Program-made: the position numbers and the translations under genes
In this document: positions 43,773 to 54,254 of the stretch, piece after piece
How positions within the stretch are numbered: the stretch's first letter is position 1
How the letters are laid out: each line of letters begins with the position of its first letter
Assembly (NCBI GenBank): GCA_905221615.1
Contig: CAJNDT010005913.1
Location: forward strand, 62,001 to 126,000
DNA length: 64,000 bases
Reading direction: 5' to 3'
Source: Symbiodinium sp. CCMP2592
Taxonomy: Eukaryota; Sar; Dinophyceae; Suessiales; Symbiodiniaceae
The notes under the pieces: generated by a model
What the model saw: only the letters and a program-made list of their open reading frames with translations
Told to the model about the DNA's origin: nothing
The model's database searches: none

Positions 43773-44180
43773 TCACGAATCCGTGTTGCTGTGCAGCGCA
43801 AAGTAGTTGCCCTCCGAATCCTCGATCAGCACACGGAACCCATGCGGACCAATCGCATGCACATCCAGCAGCACCGTTCCCCCAAGCTCCGAGACCTTCG
43901 CCGAAGCCTCGCGGATCCGACCATCACAGTTGAGATATACCAAAGGCACCCCCTTGCACGACTTCCCGGAAGACGAAACCGCCTTCTCCCCTTCACGCGG
44001 CACCAAGCACCCGCCGTTGCCGTCCTGATGCTCAAGCACCGCAAAGTGCACATCCTCAAACGACTCCCGATGACACGAAACCCCAAGCACCCCCTCATAA
44101 AACGCGCACGCACGATCCAGATCATCCACCGGGATATCCATCCACACAAACCGGTTCTTCTCGCTATTGAAATCAGACAT
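43773..44180 (-). CDS. VOC (glyoxalase/bleomycin-resistance-like) superfamily protein
   Basis: 135 residues. One vicinal-oxygen-chelate unit: FVWMDIPVDDLDRACAFYEG, the central 'VYLNCDGRIREASAKVSEL', and 'GFRVLIEDSEGNYFALHSN'. Possible metal ligands are the Glu in the last strand and His in the central region. This subgroup resembles small single-domain VOC proteins of unknown substrate. The start overlaps the YcxB-like gene end by 8 nt, which supports co-transcription. Confidence 0.83.
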   Translation of the reverse strand: MSDFNSEKNRFVWMDIPVDDLDRACAFYEGVLGVSCHRESFEDVHFAVLEHQDGNGGCLVPREGEKAVSSSGKSCKGVPLVYLNCDGRIREASAKVSELGGTVLLDVHAIGPHGFRVLIEDSEGNYFALHSNTDS

Positions 44181-44757
44181 GGAACTCTTTCTCCGCGATG
44201 CGTTCTAAATACGCAATAAAATCAAGACGCGTCTGCTGATCTCCGAACGCGTGGAACGGGATCGACGCAGCGACATCGCCGTTACGATAAAAGTACAATC
44301 GCCCATCATTCTGCGCCAGCCGCTCAATAGAAGTGATCGGGAACGACACCCGCTCCTTCCCCTCGAACCAGTACCACTCAAGCAACTCCCCATCCGAGCA
44401 GAGCTGATGACGCCCCTCCGGAATCACAGGCATCTGCTCTACATACAACCGAGCAAGCCGCTTCGCGTTGGACCGCATCGCCTTCGCATTGGGTTTCTTG
44501 AGCACAGTGACCCAAAAGATAAAGCTCACCGCAACACCAAACACAATCATCGAAGCCAAAGACTGTTTCTCATACTCGGCAACGAAGAAGATCAGCAGCG
44601 GGATGCACACAAACCCAAAGACGATGAGCCGGATCTTTCTCTGAGCCGTTTCTACCCACTTCCGCTGCGTCGTGTGAAGCAACTGATACTCGATCACCAC
44701 CTGATGATCATCACGCGAGTGCTTCCACTCAAACCGCATCTCCGCTTCCGAATCCAT
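44173..44757 (-). CDS. YcxB-like membrane protein
   Basis: 194 residues from the ATG at 44757. Two hydrophobic helices lie near 40-60 and 65-85 (LIVFGFVCIPLLIFFVAEY; MIVFGVAVSFIFWVTVL). A C-terminal YcxB-type domain carries 'ERVSFPITSIERLAQNDGRL' and FYRNGDVAASIPFHAFG, close to the usual F-IP-x-x-F ending. YcxB domains are widespread and uncharacterised; the domain faces the cytoplasm. It overlaps the VOC gene. Confidence 0.75.
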   Translation of the reverse strand: MDSEAEMRFEWKHSRDDHQVVIEYQLLHTTQRKWVETAQRKIRLIVFGFVCIPLLIFFVAEYEKQSLASMIVFGVAVSFIFWVTVLKKPNAKAMRSNAKRLARLYVEQMPVIPEGRHQLCSDGELLEWYWFEGKERVSFPITSIERLAQNDGRLYFYRNGDVAASIPFHAFGDQQTRLDFIAYLERIAEKEFHV

Positions 44758-44771
44758 ACAACCCAGTATAC

Positions 44772-44797
44772 AAAAAAGCACGGCCAAACGACCGTGC
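44772..44797 (-). terminator. Rho-independent terminator after acnA
   Basis: On the minus strand GCACGG(TC)GTTT(GG)CCGTGC is followed by TTTTTT. It lies about 27 nt past the acnA stop codon and just before the YcxB-like start, so acnA can be transcribed alone. Confidence 0.85.
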
Positions 44798-44823
44798 CTT
44801 CAAGATTCAAACTTCAATAAAGA

Positions 44824-47595
44824 TCAAGCGAGTTGCTTGCTCTCATTGAGCTTCTTCCGAATCACCGTGTGCAGAATACCACCATTGCGGAAGTACTCGA
44901 TCTCCACAGGTGTATCGATCCGGCACACCGTCACAAACTCGAAGCTGCTTCCGTCAGAGCGCGTCGCGCGGACCGTCACATCACAACGAGGCTCAACAGG
45001 ATCAGGCATGATGATGTCAAACTTCTCGTCGCCGTTGATCCCGAGCGATTCCGCATTCTGTCCCGACTGGAACACAAGCGGGAGCACACCCATAAACACC
45101 AGGTTGCTGCGGTGGATCCGCTCGAAGCTCTCCGCGATCACCGCTTTGACACCCAGCAGCAGCGTGCCCTTCGCCGCCCAGTCGCGTGAGGAGCCCATGC
45201 CGTAGTCCTTACCCGCAACGACGACCAAAGGCGTCCCCGCACTCTTGTAATCCTGCGCCGCGTCGTAGATGTACTCCACAGGCGCCGATGCGAGATCATC
45301 ACCCTTGGTAAAGTTGCGTGTCCATCCGCCTTCCGGTTGATTGTCACCATCTTTCGCGATTCGGTTCTTCACACGCACATTCGCAAATGTACCGCGAGTC
45401 ATCACGCGATCATTCCCGCGCCGCGAACCAAACGAGTTGAAGTCGCTCTGCTTCACGCCTTGCCCGATCAGGTACTGACCCGCCGGCGTCTCAGGCTCAA
45501 TCCGTCCCGCAGGAGAAATGTGATCCGTCGTCACCGAGTCACCAAGCAGACACAAGCAGCGAGCGCCGCTGATCGCACCGAACCCAGGAGCCTCCTCAGT
45601 CATCCCCTCAAAGAACGGCGGATTCTGGATGTAAGTACTGCTGTCCTCCCACCCATACAACTCGCTCTTGCTCACCGGAACATTGTTCCATGTCTCGTTC
45701 TCGCTGTACACCGCGCCGTACTTCTCCTCGAACTGCTTCGTCGTTACCGAGCTGTTGACGATCTCGTCAATCTCCGCCCGCGTAGGCCAAAGGTCTTTGA
45801 GGTACACATCCTTCCCATCAGGTGTCTGACACAACGCCTCGTTGTACACATCCACATCGATCCGCCCCGCCATCGCGTACGCAACGACCAGTGGGGGGCT
45901 CGCAAGGAAGTTCCCGCGCACCTCAGGATGCACACGCCCCTCGAAGTTTCTGTTCCCCGACAAGATCGAAGCGACCGCAAGATCACCCTCCTTGATCGCG
46001 CCCTCAATCTCAGGTGGCAAAGGTCCAGAGTTCCCGATACAAGTCGTGCAGCCGTACCCAACCGTGTTGAAGCCAACCGCATCCAGATGCTCAGTCAGTC
46101 CAGACTTGTCGAGGTACTCCGTCACCACCTTCGATCCAGGAGCAAGCGAGGTCTTCACCCAAGGCTTGCGAGTCAGCCCAAGCTCATGCGCCTTCTTCGC
46201 AACGAGACCCGCCGCGATGAGCACATCAGGATTCGAAGTATTCGTGCACGAAGTGATCGCCGCGATCACAATCGAGCCATGCTTGAGCGTTGATTCATCG
46301 CCCACATTCTGTGGATGCGAAGCTTCAGTATGCACAACTGTCGCCGTAGCGCCAGTCTTGTCCGCGTCAACCCCAAGCCCCTGAGGACCCATCGGTGCAG
46401 TGAGCATCGTGACCCATGCAGTATGCAATGTGTCCAGATCAATCCGATCCTGTGGACGCTTCGGTCCCGCAACACAAGGCTTCACGCTCGCAAGATCAAG
46501 CTCCAGGGTCGCACCAAACTCTGGTTCCGGCGCATCGGGAGTCCAGAAGAACCCGCTCGCCTTCGCCCACGCTTCAGTCAGTGCACATTCGTCCTCAGTC
46601 TTTCCTGTAAAGCGGAAGAACTCGATCGTCTTCTCATCAATCGGGAAGAACCCACAAGTCGCGCCATACTCCGGTGCCATGTTCGCGATCGTCGCACGAT
46701 CAGGGATGCTCAGCTCCGCCATACCCTCGCCGTAGAACTCAACGAACTTCTCAACCACACCGTGCGCACGCAGCATCTGCGTGACCGTGAGCACAAGGTC
46801 CGTCGCCGTCGCGCCCTCAGGGAGCTTGCCCTTGAGCTTGAAACCAACCACTTCAGGAGTAAGCATATAGACCGGCTGACCACACATCACCGCTTCCGCT
46901 TCAATCCCACCAACACCCCAGCCAAGCACGCCCACGCCGTTGATCATCGTTGTATGCGAATCAGTCCCGACGAGCGAATCGGGGTACACCCAGTTCATCC
47001 CATCCGCACTCTTGGTCAAACATCCGCGTGCGAGATACTCCAGATTCACCTGGTGCACAATCCCCGTCGCCGGCGGAACAGCACGGAAGTTATCCAGCGA
47101 TTCCTGTCCCCACTTAAGGAACGAGTACCGCTCGTTGTTCCGCTCAAACTCCTTCTCCGCATTGATCGTCAGCGCCACGCGCGTTGCAAAGTCATCCACC
47201 TGCACCGAGTGGTCGATCACCAGATCACACGCGACCGCTGGATTGATTTGCTCCGGATCACCCCCAAGGTTCTTCATCGCGTCACGCATCGCCGCGAGAT
47301 CCACCACACAAGGCACGCCGGTAAAGTCCTGCAGCACCACACGCCCCGGCATGAACGGCATCTCCACGCTGTTCACATCCTTCGCGTTGTAGTTCGCGAG
47401 CCCCGAAACATCGTCGTTGGTCACAATGAACCCATCAAGATTCCGCACCATCGCCTCGAGCAGCACCCGAATCGAATACGGCATCTTCTCGATGTTCCCG
47501 ACGCCCTGCTCCTGCAGCGACTTGAGATTGATATAGCTGTACTCGCTCCCATTGACCGAAAGCGTGCTCTTCGCGTTGAAAGGATCGTTTGCCAT
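44824..47595 (-). CDS. acnA: Aconitate hydratase A
   Basis: 923 residues (usual about 890). The IRP1/AcnA layout is clear: [20 protein letters not shown], '[20 protein letters not shown]' with GGIEAEAVM, the iron-sulfur ligands in TSCTNTSNP and [17 protein letters not shown], and '[15 protein letters not shown]' with '[16 protein letters not shown]' in the swivel domain. It isomerises citrate and isocitrate in the TCA cycle with a 4Fe-4S cluster. Iron-dependent RNA binding, known in some AcnA, cannot be judged here. It is preceded by a 193-bp divergent region shared with the GH17 gene and followed by a strong terminator. Confidence 0.96.
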   Translation of the reverse strand: MANDPFNAKSTLSVNGSEYSYINLKSLQEQGVGNIEKMPYSIRVLLEAMVRNLDGFIVTNDDVSGLANYNAKDVNSVEMPFMPGRVVLQDFTGVPCVVDLAAMRDAMKNLGGDPEQINPAVACDLVIDHSVQVDDFATRVALTINAEKEFERNNERYSFLKWGQESLDNFRAVPPATGIVHQVNLEYLARGCLTKSADGMNWVYPDSLVGTDSHTTMINGVGVLGWGVGGIEAEAVMCGQPVYMLTPEVVGFKLKGKLPEGATATDLVLTVTQMLRAHGVVEKFVEFYGEGMAELSIPDRATIANMAPEYGATCGFFPIDEKTIEFFRFTGKTEDECALTEAWAKASGFFWTPDAPEPEFGATLELDLASVKPCVAGPKRPQDRIDLDTLHTAWVTMLTAPMGPQGLGVDADKTGATATVVHTEASHPQNVGDESTLKHGSIVIAAITSCTNTSNPDVLIAAGLVAKKAHELGLTRKPWVKTSLAPGSKVVTEYLDKSGLTEHLDAVGFNTVGYGCTTCIGNSGPLPPEIEGAIKEGDLAVASILSGNRNFEGRVHPEVRGNFLASPPLVVAYAMAGRIDVDVYNEALCQTPDGKDVYLKDLWPTRAEIDEIVNSSVTTKQFEEKYGAVYSENETWNNVPVSKSELYGWEDSSTYIQNPPFFEGMTEEAPGFGAISGARCLCLLGDSVTTDHISPAGRIEPETPAGQYLIGQGVKQSDFNSFGSRRGNDRVMTRGTFANVRVKNRIAKDGDNQPEGGWTRNFTKGDDLASAPVEYIYDAAQDYKSAGTPLVVVAGKDYGMGSSRDWAAKGTLLLGVKAVIAESFERIHRSNLVFMGVLPLVFQSGQNAESLGINGDEKFDIIMPDPVEPRCDVTVRATRSDGSSFEFVTVCRIDTPVEIEYFRNGGILHTVIRKKLNESKQLA

Positions 47596-47683
47596 GCCGT
47601 TGCTCCTTAAGAGTGGGGGACTTACCTAACCTATATACAGTATCGGAGCCCATCATCCATGAATCAAATCAATGCAAATCACT

Positions 47684-47711
47684 TTGTCAATCAATAATTT
47701 GAATGTATTGA
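47684..47711 (+). promoter_or_regulatory. Possible sigma-70-type promoter for the GH17 gene
   Basis: TTGTCA (47684-47689), a 16-nt spacer and TATTGA (47706-47711), about 75 nt before the ATG at 47789. The same stretch contains TTGACA on the minus strand and may also serve acnA, so the divergent promoters may overlap. Confidence 0.35.
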
Positions 47712-47788
47712 TCCCAAGTCTCAATCCGCCCAATACTTCCTTCAACCCAGATAAATCAGACGGGATACAGCAGAAAGCAGCACCAACC

Positions 47789-48838
47789 ATGCGACACACA
47801 CTGAAACTCTTCACGCTCATCGCAATCTCAGCCATGTCCGCATGCGCTCTGCCAACAGTCACCCAAGAGCATACCGATCAAGCAGACCTCCCAATTCAAC
47901 AATCCGAAGATCAACTCCTCGACTCCACGATCTACGGCATCTGCTACTCCGGATTCCGCAAAGGACAACACCCAGATCGAGGGGACGGCGCGAACAACCC
48001 CTCCGAATCCGAAATCTATGAAGACCTCAAGATCATCCTCAAAGACACCCCATTCCGTGTCCTCCGTCTCTACGACAGCAGAGAGAACTCCGAATCCGTC
48101 CTTAAACTCATCAAAGAACACGATCTCCCCTTCACCGTCATGCTCGGAGCTTGGCTCAGCGCCGAAGTCAACAACCCCAACATCCCCTGGAAGCCCGAAC
48201 CCTTCACCGATGAAGAACTAGCCGAGAACAAACGCGCCAACGAAATGGAGATCAGCAACGCCATCCGTCTCGCGAATCAGTACCCCGAGATCATCACATC
48301 CGTTGCCGTCGGAAACGAAGCCCTCGTCGTCTGGAACGATCACATGGTTCCGATCGATTCCGTAATCGAGTATGTCCTGACCGTGAAAGCCGCCGTATCC
48401 CAGCCCGTCACTGTCGCCGACAACTACGACTGGTGGGCCACCAGCGGTGCCAAACTCGCCGCGCACCTCGACTTTGTCTCGGTCCACATCTACCCAGTCT
48501 GGGAAGAGCGCGATATCGATGAGGGACTCAGTTACTCCATCGCCAACATGCAGCGCGTCCGCAACGCACTCCCAGACGCACAACTCGTCATCACCGAAGC
48601 AGGCTGGGCAACCAGCGCCTGGGAGTTCGGTGACCGCGCCTCAGAAGCAAAGCAAACCCAGTACTTCCACGATCTTTACGATTGGGCAAAGCAGATGAAC
48701 ATCACCACCTTCTTCTTCGAAGCATTCGACGAAAGCTGGAAAGGTGACCCCAACAACCCCTACGGCGCCGAGAAACACTGGGGGATCTACTTCGAAGACC
48801 GCACCCCCAAAGCCGTCATCAAAACCCTCAAAGACTAA
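47789..48838 (+). CDS. GH17-type beta-1,3-glucan hydrolase, probable lipoprotein
   Basis: 349 residues from the ATG at 47789. The longer frame to 47672 has no signal peptide in front. The signal sequence ends in a lipobox-like site (AMSAC, Cys19). The GH17 fold shows GICYSGFRKGQHP near 50-62, FRVLRLYDS, the acid/base Glu177 in SVAVGNEALVV and the nucleophile Glu270 in VITEAGWATS. Family members hydrolyse or transfer beta-1,3-glucans. This subgroup resembles bacterial GH17 proteins with exo- or transglycosylase activity, so substrate is uncertain. It is probably anchored in the outer or inner membrane and acts on external laminarin-like glucan. No other CAZyme gene is adjacent. Confidence 0.82.
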   Translation: MRHTLKLFTLIAISAMSACALPTVTQEHTDQADLPIQQSEDQLLDSTIYGICYSGFRKGQHPDRGDGANNPSESEIYEDLKIILKDTPFRVLRLYDSRENSESVLKLIKEHDLPFTVMLGAWLSAEVNNPNIPWKPEPFTDEELAENKRANEMEISNAIRLANQYPEIITSVAVGNEALVVWNDHMVPIDSVIEYVLTVKAAVSQPVTVADNYDWWATSGAKLAAHLDFVSVHIYPVWEERDIDEGLSYSIANMQRVRNALPDAQLVITEAGWATSAWEFGDRASEAKQTQYFHDLYDWAKQMNITTFFFEAFDESWKGDPNNPYGAEKHWGIYFEDRTPKAVIKTLKD

Positions 48839-48846
48839 AAAGAAAA

Positions 48847-48866
48847 CAGCCGGCACAAACCGGCTG
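48847..48866. terminator. Bidirectional terminator between the GH17 and entericidin-like genes
   Basis: A 7-bp stem (CAGCCGG/CCGGCTG) with a 6-nt loop. The plus side is followed by CTTCTC and the minus side by TTTTCTTTTT, so it is stronger for the minus-strand gene. Confidence 0.7.
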
Positions 48867-48897
48867 CTTCTCAAAGCTTCAAACGATCTGCGATGGA

Positions 48898-49068
48898 TCA
48901 ATCCTTCGCGTCATCCGCCGTATCAGCGATCGCATCGCCCGCGGACTCGATATCGCGCCCAACACCCGAAACAGTGTTGCACGCCGCGAGTGTCATGCCG
49001 AGGAACCCAGCGATCCCGAGTGTGTACAGGATCATCAGGAAACGATTCTTCCGTTCAGTATTCTTCAT
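48898..49068 (-). CDS. Entericidin A/B-like small lipoprotein
   Basis: 56 residues from the ATG at 49068 (AGGAT upstream); the longer frame to 49128 adds no homology. A hydrophobic signal ends in LAAC (lipobox, Cys30), then NTVSGVGRDIESAGDAIADT follows, the entericidin pattern. In E. coli entericidin A and B are small membrane lipoproteins, one proposed to act in cell lysis in stationary phase and the other as its antagonist. In other phyla single copies are common and their role is unknown. No partner copy is present here. Confidence 0.85.
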   Translation of the reverse strand: MKNTERKNRFLMILYTLGIAGFLGMTLAACNTVSGVGRDIESAGDAIADTADDAKD

Positions 49069-49168
49069 ATCAGTATCCTTTGGTTGAAGGTGTCTACCCA
49101 TTGTACTGTTCCAACGCTGAGCACGCATGTTCTATTCAGAATCACACCCCGTATTCAGTCATATCAGC

Positions 49169-49549
49169 TCAACACTCATCCAGTTGCATATCGAGTGCTG
49201 CCCGCTCGTTACGGATCTGTATGATCTTGATGCTTGATCGTACGATTAACACGATTCCAACCAACCAGCCCAACAAGAAAGCCAAAAACCCAATGAGAAT
49301 CACGAGTTCTCGTCTTGTTTGCATCGCAACCATCAGCAGGATGCACGCAATGATATTCCATATGGAAATCATCCCAATGACCATCTGGGTTGGAAGAAAA
49401 GCATCAGACTCGAACAAGTCGTCCCAAGTCAATATCAATGTGGTCCACAGAATCATGACAACTGATAAACAGACCGTTGAACAGATTACATGAAGCCGAT
49501 GCTTTGAAAGCGTTGACAAATCGATCGTACTTCCTGTTCGTTCACTCAT
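49169..49549 (-). CDS. Small membrane protein of unknown function
   Basis: 126 residues with three hydrophobic helices (VICSTVCLSVVMILWTTLIL, IGMISIWNIIACILLMVAM, LVILIGFLAFLLGWLVGIVL). I do not recognise a family. It precedes the entericidin-like gene on the same strand with a 100-nt gap and follows the LysR gene by 9 nt, so it may be co-transcribed with LysR. Confidence 0.6.
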   Translation of the reverse strand: MSERTGSTIDLSTLSKHRLHVICSTVCLSVVMILWTTLILTWDDLFESDAFLPTQMVIGMISIWNIIACILLMVAMQTRRELVILIGFLAFLLGWLVGIVLIVRSSIKIIQIRNERAALDMQLDEC

Positions 49550-49558
49550 GTCAATCCC

Positions 49559-50428
49559 TTACTTTCGTAACAACGCCCGTTCGAACGCACCTGCCGCGTG
49601 ACTTAGGAAACGATCCCCACGCCGAACCACCCCGAGCATCCGCGTCAGCGCCCCGTCCTTACAACGAATCCCCGCACCCTCCGGAATCCCGAAACGAGAC
49701 ACAAACCCAACCCCGATCCCCGCGCGCACCATCTGCACGATCGCCTCGATCGACCGCAGCTCCATGACCACAGACAACTCCACCCCGTGCGATCCCGCTT
49801 TGGAATCAAGCAGATGACGCACGGCTGATCCCGCTTCAAACGCGATCACCGATTCACCCTCCAGATCCACCCAGCGGAAACTCTTGCGTCCACTCAACCG
49901 ATGCTTGCTGGGAACGATCAACATCAACTCATCCTCAATCTCATGCACAACCCGCAGCTCCGCAGATCGCGGATGCTCGATAGGCAGCGTTACGACCCCA
50001 AGATCCAGCTCCCCCGAAAGCACCCCCTGCACCACCTGTACGCTCCCGGCTTCGCGGATCGAAAACTTCAATCCAGGATGCTCCTTCCGCACCGCCTTGA
50101 TCACCCCAGGAAGCAGATACCCAGTCGCCGTCGCCCCAGCACCCACACGGATGGATCCTTTCTCAAGCCCCACCAGCGATCGCACCGCTTCCCGCGCCTG
50201 ATCCGCCGCGATCATCGTGTTGCGAGCGTGCTCGATGAACACGCGTCCCGCTTCCGTCGCTTCCACGCCGTGCCCTGTCCGATGAAACAGCTCCGTACCC
50301 AGCTCCTTTTCAAGCTTCCCAAGCGCTGCCGACAAAGCAGGTTGCGACACCCCCAGCGACTCCGCTGCACGCGTCATGTGCCCGAACTCCGCAATCGCGA
50401 CCATCTGCCTCATCGATCGAAGATCCAT
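49559..50428 (-). CDS. LysR-family transcriptional regulator
   Basis: 289 residues. The N-terminal winged HTH is LRSMRQMVAIAEFGHMTRAA, with LGVSQPALSAALGKLEKELG and TELFHRTGHGVEATEAG. The effector domain at about 90-289 has the periplasmic-binding-protein fold (IRVGAGATATGYLLPGVIKA). It is divergent from the BamD-like gene with only 35 nt between starts, the usual arrangement for a LysR regulator and a neighbouring target, although BamD is not a usual target. The downstream 126-residue membrane gene is another candidate. Confidence 0.92.
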   Translation of the reverse strand: MDLRSMRQMVAIAEFGHMTRAAESLGVSQPALSAALGKLEKELGTELFHRTGHGVEATEAGRVFIEHARNTMIAADQAREAVRSLVGLEKGSIRVGAGATATGYLLPGVIKAVRKEHPGLKFSIREAGSVQVVQGVLSGELDLGVVTLPIEHPRSAELRVVHEIEDELMLIVPSKHRLSGRKSFRWVDLEGESVIAFEAGSAVRHLLDSKAGSHGVELSVVMELRSIEAIVQMVRAGIGVGFVSRFGIPEGAGIRCKDGALTRMLGVVRRGDRFLSHAAGAFERALLRK

Positions 50429-50463
50429 GCCACATCCTACCCGCGCCGCCCCTATCCTACCTC

Positions 50464-51519
50464 GTGACCAAAAACACCATCCAACTCACGATCCTGTCCG
50501 CTCTCCTCTTGGGCCTGCTCTCCCTCCCCGCGATCGCTCAAACCGAGTCCGAGCTCTCTCCTGACGGCAACTGGGAAACCACCGCCGCCCCCGAGCCCGG
50601 ATCCGATGCCGCGATCATGGCCGAAGCCCAACAACTCATCACCGAAGGCAACCCCGGCGCCGCCGTCTCCAAACTCTCAAGCTGGATCGAGAAGAACAAA
50701 CGAACACGCACCCCCTACATCGCCCAAGCCTACTACCTCCGCGGACTCGCGAGACTTGAAAACGACCGCGAGTACAAAGCCCTCTTCGATTTCGAGCTCA
50801 TCATCCGTGATCACTCCGACACCGAGTACTACACCCGCGCCATCGAGCGTGAGTACGACATCGCGAAGATGTACCTCGGAGGACTCAAACGCCGCTTCCT
50901 CGGAATCCGTTTCGAAACCGGACGACCTATCGGAGAGGAACTCCTCATCCGCACCCAGGAGCGCCTTCCAGGTTCAGAGATCGCCGAAGCCGCAGCGCTC
51001 GATCTCGCAAACCATTACTATAACAAGCGTCGCCTCAAACTCGCCGCAGAGATGTACGAGATCTTCCGCATCAACCACCCAAACTCCCAGCACACCCGAT
51101 TCGCGATGCTCCGCGAGATCGAGTGCAACATCGCACGCTTCAAAGGTCCCGGATACGACGGCTCAGGACTCCTCGACGCCAAACTCCTCATCGAGCAGTA
51201 CCGCCGCAAGTTCCCCGCCGAGACCATCCGCTCCGGAATCACCGAAGGACTCGACGCGTGGATCGACGAATCCGCCGCACAGCAAGCCCTCGATACCGCA
51301 CGCTGGTACCTCAAAACCGACGACCTTCCCAGCGCCAAGTTCATCCTCGCGCGTCTGCTGCGTCGTCACCCCGCAACCATCGCGGCAGACCAAGCACTCG
51401 ACATCATGCTCGAAAAAGGCTGGTTGACCTTCGATGAAGCGGAAGCAGACGACCCTCAATCCGAATCAACCGCCGCGAGCATCCAACCGCAATCAGGCAC
51501 CGAATCTAATCAGCCGTAA
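50464..51519 (+). CDS. BamD/YfiO-like TPR outer-membrane assembly protein
   Basis: 351 residues from a GTG. The signal peptide (LTILSALLLGLLSLPAIAQ) has no lipobox Cys, so unlike E. coli BamD this protein is probably not lipidated. The middle (about 55-300) is TPR-like: 'LITEGNPGAAVSKLSSWIEK', YYLRGLARLENDREYKALFD and 'LKLAAEMYEIFRINHPNSQH'. These match the YfiO/BamD organisation of tandem TPRs, though with longer spacers. The next gene, 19 nt on, encodes an LptE-like lipoprotein, which supports an envelope-assembly role. The C-terminal about 50 residues are acidic and disordered. Confidence 0.75.
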   Translation: MTKNTIQLTILSALLLGLLSLPAIAQTESELSPDGNWETTAAPEPGSDAAIMAEAQQLITEGNPGAAVSKLSSWIEKNKRTRTPYIAQAYYLRGLARLENDREYKALFDFELIIRDHSDTEYYTRAIEREYDIAKMYLGGLKRRFLGIRFETGRPIGEELLIRTQERLPGSEIAEAAALDLANHYYNKRRLKLAAEMYEIFRINHPNSQHTRFAMLREIECNIARFKGPGYDGSGLLDAKLLIEQYRRKFPAETIRSGITEGLDAWIDESAAQQALDTARWYLKTDDLPSAKFILARLLRRHPATIAADQALDIMLEKGWLTFDEAEADDPQSESTAASIQPQSGTESNQP

Positions 51520-51538
51520 ACGAACCGCGACACACCAC

Positions 51539-52060
51539 ATGAAACGACTGTTGTCCATCTTGATTCTGTTAACTCTTCCAGTGTGTCTAGGAGCTTGCGC
51601 AAGCAACTCCTCCAATGGGTACGCCTTCAACTCCACCTACGACGAGTCCATCGAAACCATCGCGATCCCCATCTTCGAGAACAACACCCTCCAGCGCGGT
51701 CTCGAAATCCAGCTCGCCGAATCCCTCAATAAGCAGATCCAAGCACGAACGCCCTGGAAGCTTTCTAAGTCCGCACAAGCCGAGACTTCACTTGTCGGTG
51801 TGATCACTTTCCACTCACTCTCGCAGATCTCCCAAGCCCCAAGAACAGGGCTGGCGCAAGAGCAAGCGATCCGAATCACCGTGAACTTCGAATGGCGCGA
51901 CAACCGCACCGGAGACATCATCGTCGCCCGCAACAACTTCTCCGCGACCTCGACCTTCGTCCCCCAGCGAGGAGTCTCCGAACGCATCGAACACGCTCAA
52001 CGAGAAGCCATCGAAGAACTCGCGATCGACATCGTCTCACAACTCCGCGAAAGCTGGTAA
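51539..52060 (+). CDS. LptE-like LPS-assembly lipoprotein
   Basis: 173 residues from the ATG at 51539; the frame extends upstream into the BamD-like gene without homology. The lipobox is LGAC near residue 19. The LptE/RlpB fold is suggested by 'ESIETIAIPIFENNTLQRGL', then a helix and strands ending 'SERIEHAQREAIEELAIDIV'. LptE plugs the LptD barrel in the outer membrane. The presence of this gene and the beta-barrel genes supports a diderm envelope with LPS-like lipid. No lptD is in the window. Confidence 0.82.
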   Translation: MKRLLSILILLTLPVCLGACASNSSNGYAFNSTYDESIETIAIPIFENNTLQRGLEIQLAESLNKQIQARTPWKLSKSAQAETSLVGVITFHSLSQISQAPRTGLAQEQAIRITVNFEWRDNRTGDIIVARNNFSATSTFVPQRGVSERIEHAQREAIEELAIDIVSQLRESW

Positions 52061-52217
52061 ACCCAACACACGCGAGCGTCGTATCTACAAGCAGCAGCTA
52101 CAATAAAACACGCCTGAAACACCGACAAAGCACCAGAATTCAGCCATTTCACGACAATCCGAGCCAATCACGGATGAGGATGAAATACAAACCCCAACCC
52201 AACCGATAACACTCCAC

Positions 52218-54254
52218 ATGACCGACCCAAAAGCCAACAAAGACGACCAGACGCCCATCGATCCCCAAAAGGATAACAAGGGCAAGCAAGCACCCACGCC
52301 GCCACCGAAATCCCGCGGTGCCTTCGGCTTCATTGTCGTCATGCTCATGGTCTTCATGCTCGCGATGTTCCTCACCAGCGCCCAGCAAGGACGCGAGATC
52401 ACCTTCCAAGAGTTCTCCCAGTACTACGAAGCGAAGAAAGTTAAACTCGACTCCGTCGTCCTCACCGACACCGCGCTCAACGCGCAGCTTATCGACTCCG
52501 AAGGACAAGAAGGCAAGTCCACCTCCGTCCGCGTTCCGATCACCGCTGTCTCGCGCGAAGTCATCGCCGACAAGGTTTACGAACTGACCAACAACCGAGT
52601 CAAAGAGAAACCAACCTCAGGATTCATCCTCTTCCTGTACTCGATCGGTCCGATCCTCCTCATCCTCCTCCTGATCTGGTTCCTCCTCTCCCGCTCCATG
52701 CGTGGCGCCGCCGGAGGCGGAGGCATGCTCGGCTCCTTCGGGAAATCCAAGCACCGCGCCATGACCAAAGAAATGACCGGCGTCACCTTCAAAGATGTCG
52801 CCGGAATCGAAGAAGCAAAGCACGAAGTCGCCGAGATCATCGAGTTCCTCAAAACACCAAAGAAGTTCACCAAACTCGGCGGACGCATCCCAAGAGGTGT
52901 GCTCCTCGCCGGACAACCAGGTTGCGGCAAGACCCTCCTCGCCAAGGCAATCGCAGGAGAAGCCGATGTCCCCTTCTTCTCCATCTCAGGTTCCGACTTC
53001 GTCGAAATGTTCGTAGGTGTTGGCGCATCCCGCGTCCGCGACCTCTTCAAACAAGCGAAAGAATCAGCTCCGTGCATCATCTTCCTCGACGAGATCGACG
53101 CCGTTGGTCGTCGCCGTGGTGGAGGATTCACAACAGGTGGACACGACGAACGCGAGCAAACCCTCAACGCAATCCTCGTCGAAATGGACGGCTTCGAATC
53201 AGGAGACGGCGTCATCGTCATCGCCGCGACAAACCGTCCCGATGTCCTCGATCCCGCGCTCATCCGTCCAGGACGCTTCGACCGCCAGATCTCCGTCCCG
53301 CTCCCAGACGTCAAGGGACGACTCGAGATCCTCAAGGTCCACGCCAAAAAGGTCAAACTCGGACCAAACGTCGACCTCTCCAAACTCGCGCGAGGCACAC
53401 CGATGTTCTCCGGCGCCGACCTCGCCGCGATCATCAACGAAGCCGCGATCGGCGCGACCATGCACAACAAAGACTTCATCGAGCACGAAGACCTCGAAGA
53501 AGCACGCGACAAGGTCAAGTTCGGTCGCGCCAAGAAGTCCCGCGTCCGCGAGAAGGACGAGAACAAACTCGTCGCGTACCACGAAGCCGGACACGCCGTG
53601 CTCCAAGCACTGCTCAAAGACGCGGACCCACTCCATAAAGTCACCATCATCCCGCGCGGCGCCAGTGGGGGAGCAACATTCTCCCTCCCAGAGAAAGACC
53701 GCATGGGTTACTCTCTCAAGTGGCTCAAAGCGACCATGCGCGTCATCTGCGGCGGACGCATCGCTGAAGCCAAAGCTATGGACGATGTCTCGTCCGGCGC
53801 CTCAAGCGACATCCAGCAAGTCACCAACCTCGCGCGAGCGATGATCCTCGAATGGGGCATGTCCCCACGACTCGGATTCGTCAACTACGCCGGTCAGGAT
53901 GATGCATCAGGATACATCCCAGACAAGGACTACTCCGACGAGACCGCACGCATCATTGACGAGGAAACCAAACGCCTCGTCGATGAAGCCTACTCCCACG
54001 CCGAGTCCATGCTCACCGACAACTGGGACAAGGTCGAAGCCGTTGCAGAAGCGCTGCTCAAGTACGAGAACCTCTCAGCCGACGAGGTCCACTCCATCAT
54101 GCGTGGAGAACCAATCGGCCGCTCAACAGTCGCCGAGCTCCTCGCCGCCGAGCCACCAGCCCCGACCTCCACCAACGGCAATGACTCGGGTCAAAAGAAA
54201 TCCGAGTCCCCAGACACGGACACCCCACCCGACACACTCCCAAGCCCGGCATAG
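52218..54254 (+). CDS. ftsH: ATP-dependent zinc metalloprotease FtsH
   Basis: 678 residues. Two membrane helices lie at about 36-53 and 136-158 with a short periplasmic domain between. The AAA module has Walker A GQPGCGKT (232-239; usually GPPGTGKT), Walker B IIFLDEID, and the second-region '[20 protein letters not shown]'. The protease site is HEAGH at 455-459 with the later Asp in [11 protein letters not shown]. The C-terminal tail is Pro/Ser-rich. FtsH degrades membrane proteins and short-lived regulators such as LpxC and sigma-32 in other bacteria. It follows the BamD-like and LptE-like genes on the same strand with 157 nt before it. Confidence 0.96.
   Translation: MTDPKANKDDQTPIDPQKDNKGKQAPTPPPKSRGAFGFIVVMLMVFMLAMFLTSAQQGREITFQEFSQYYEAKKVKLDSVVLTDTALNAQLIDSEGQEGKSTSVRVPITAVSREVIADKVYELTNNRVKEKPTSGFILFLYSIGPILLILLLIWFLLSRSMRGAAGGGGMLGSFGKSKHRAMTKEMTGVTFKDVAGIEEAKHEVAEIIEFLKTPKKFTKLGGRIPRGVLLAGQPGCGKTLLAKAIAGEADVPFFSISGSDFVEMFVGVGASRVRDLFKQAKESAPCIIFLDEIDAVGRRRGGGFTTGGHDEREQTLNAILVEMDGFESGDGVIVIAATNRPDVLDPALIRPGRFDRQISVPLPDVKGRLEILKVHAKKVKLGPNVDLSKLARGTPMFSGADLAAIINEAAIGATMHNKDFIEHEDLEEARDKVKFGRAKKSRVREKDENKLVAYHEAGHAVLQALLKDADPLHKVTIIPRGASGGATFSLPEKDRMGYSLKWLKATMRVICGGRIAEAKAMDDVSSGASSDIQQVTNLARAMILEWGMSPRLGFVNYAGQDDASGYIPDKDYSDETARIIDEETKRLVDEAYSHAESMLTDNWDKVEAVAEALLKYENLSADEVHSIMRGEPIGRSTVAELLAAEPPAPTSTNGNDSGQKKSESPDTDTPPDTLPSPA

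Noticed and set aside
46315-47610. 431-codon plus-strand ORF over acnA
   Set aside because: Arg/His-rich shadow of acnA.
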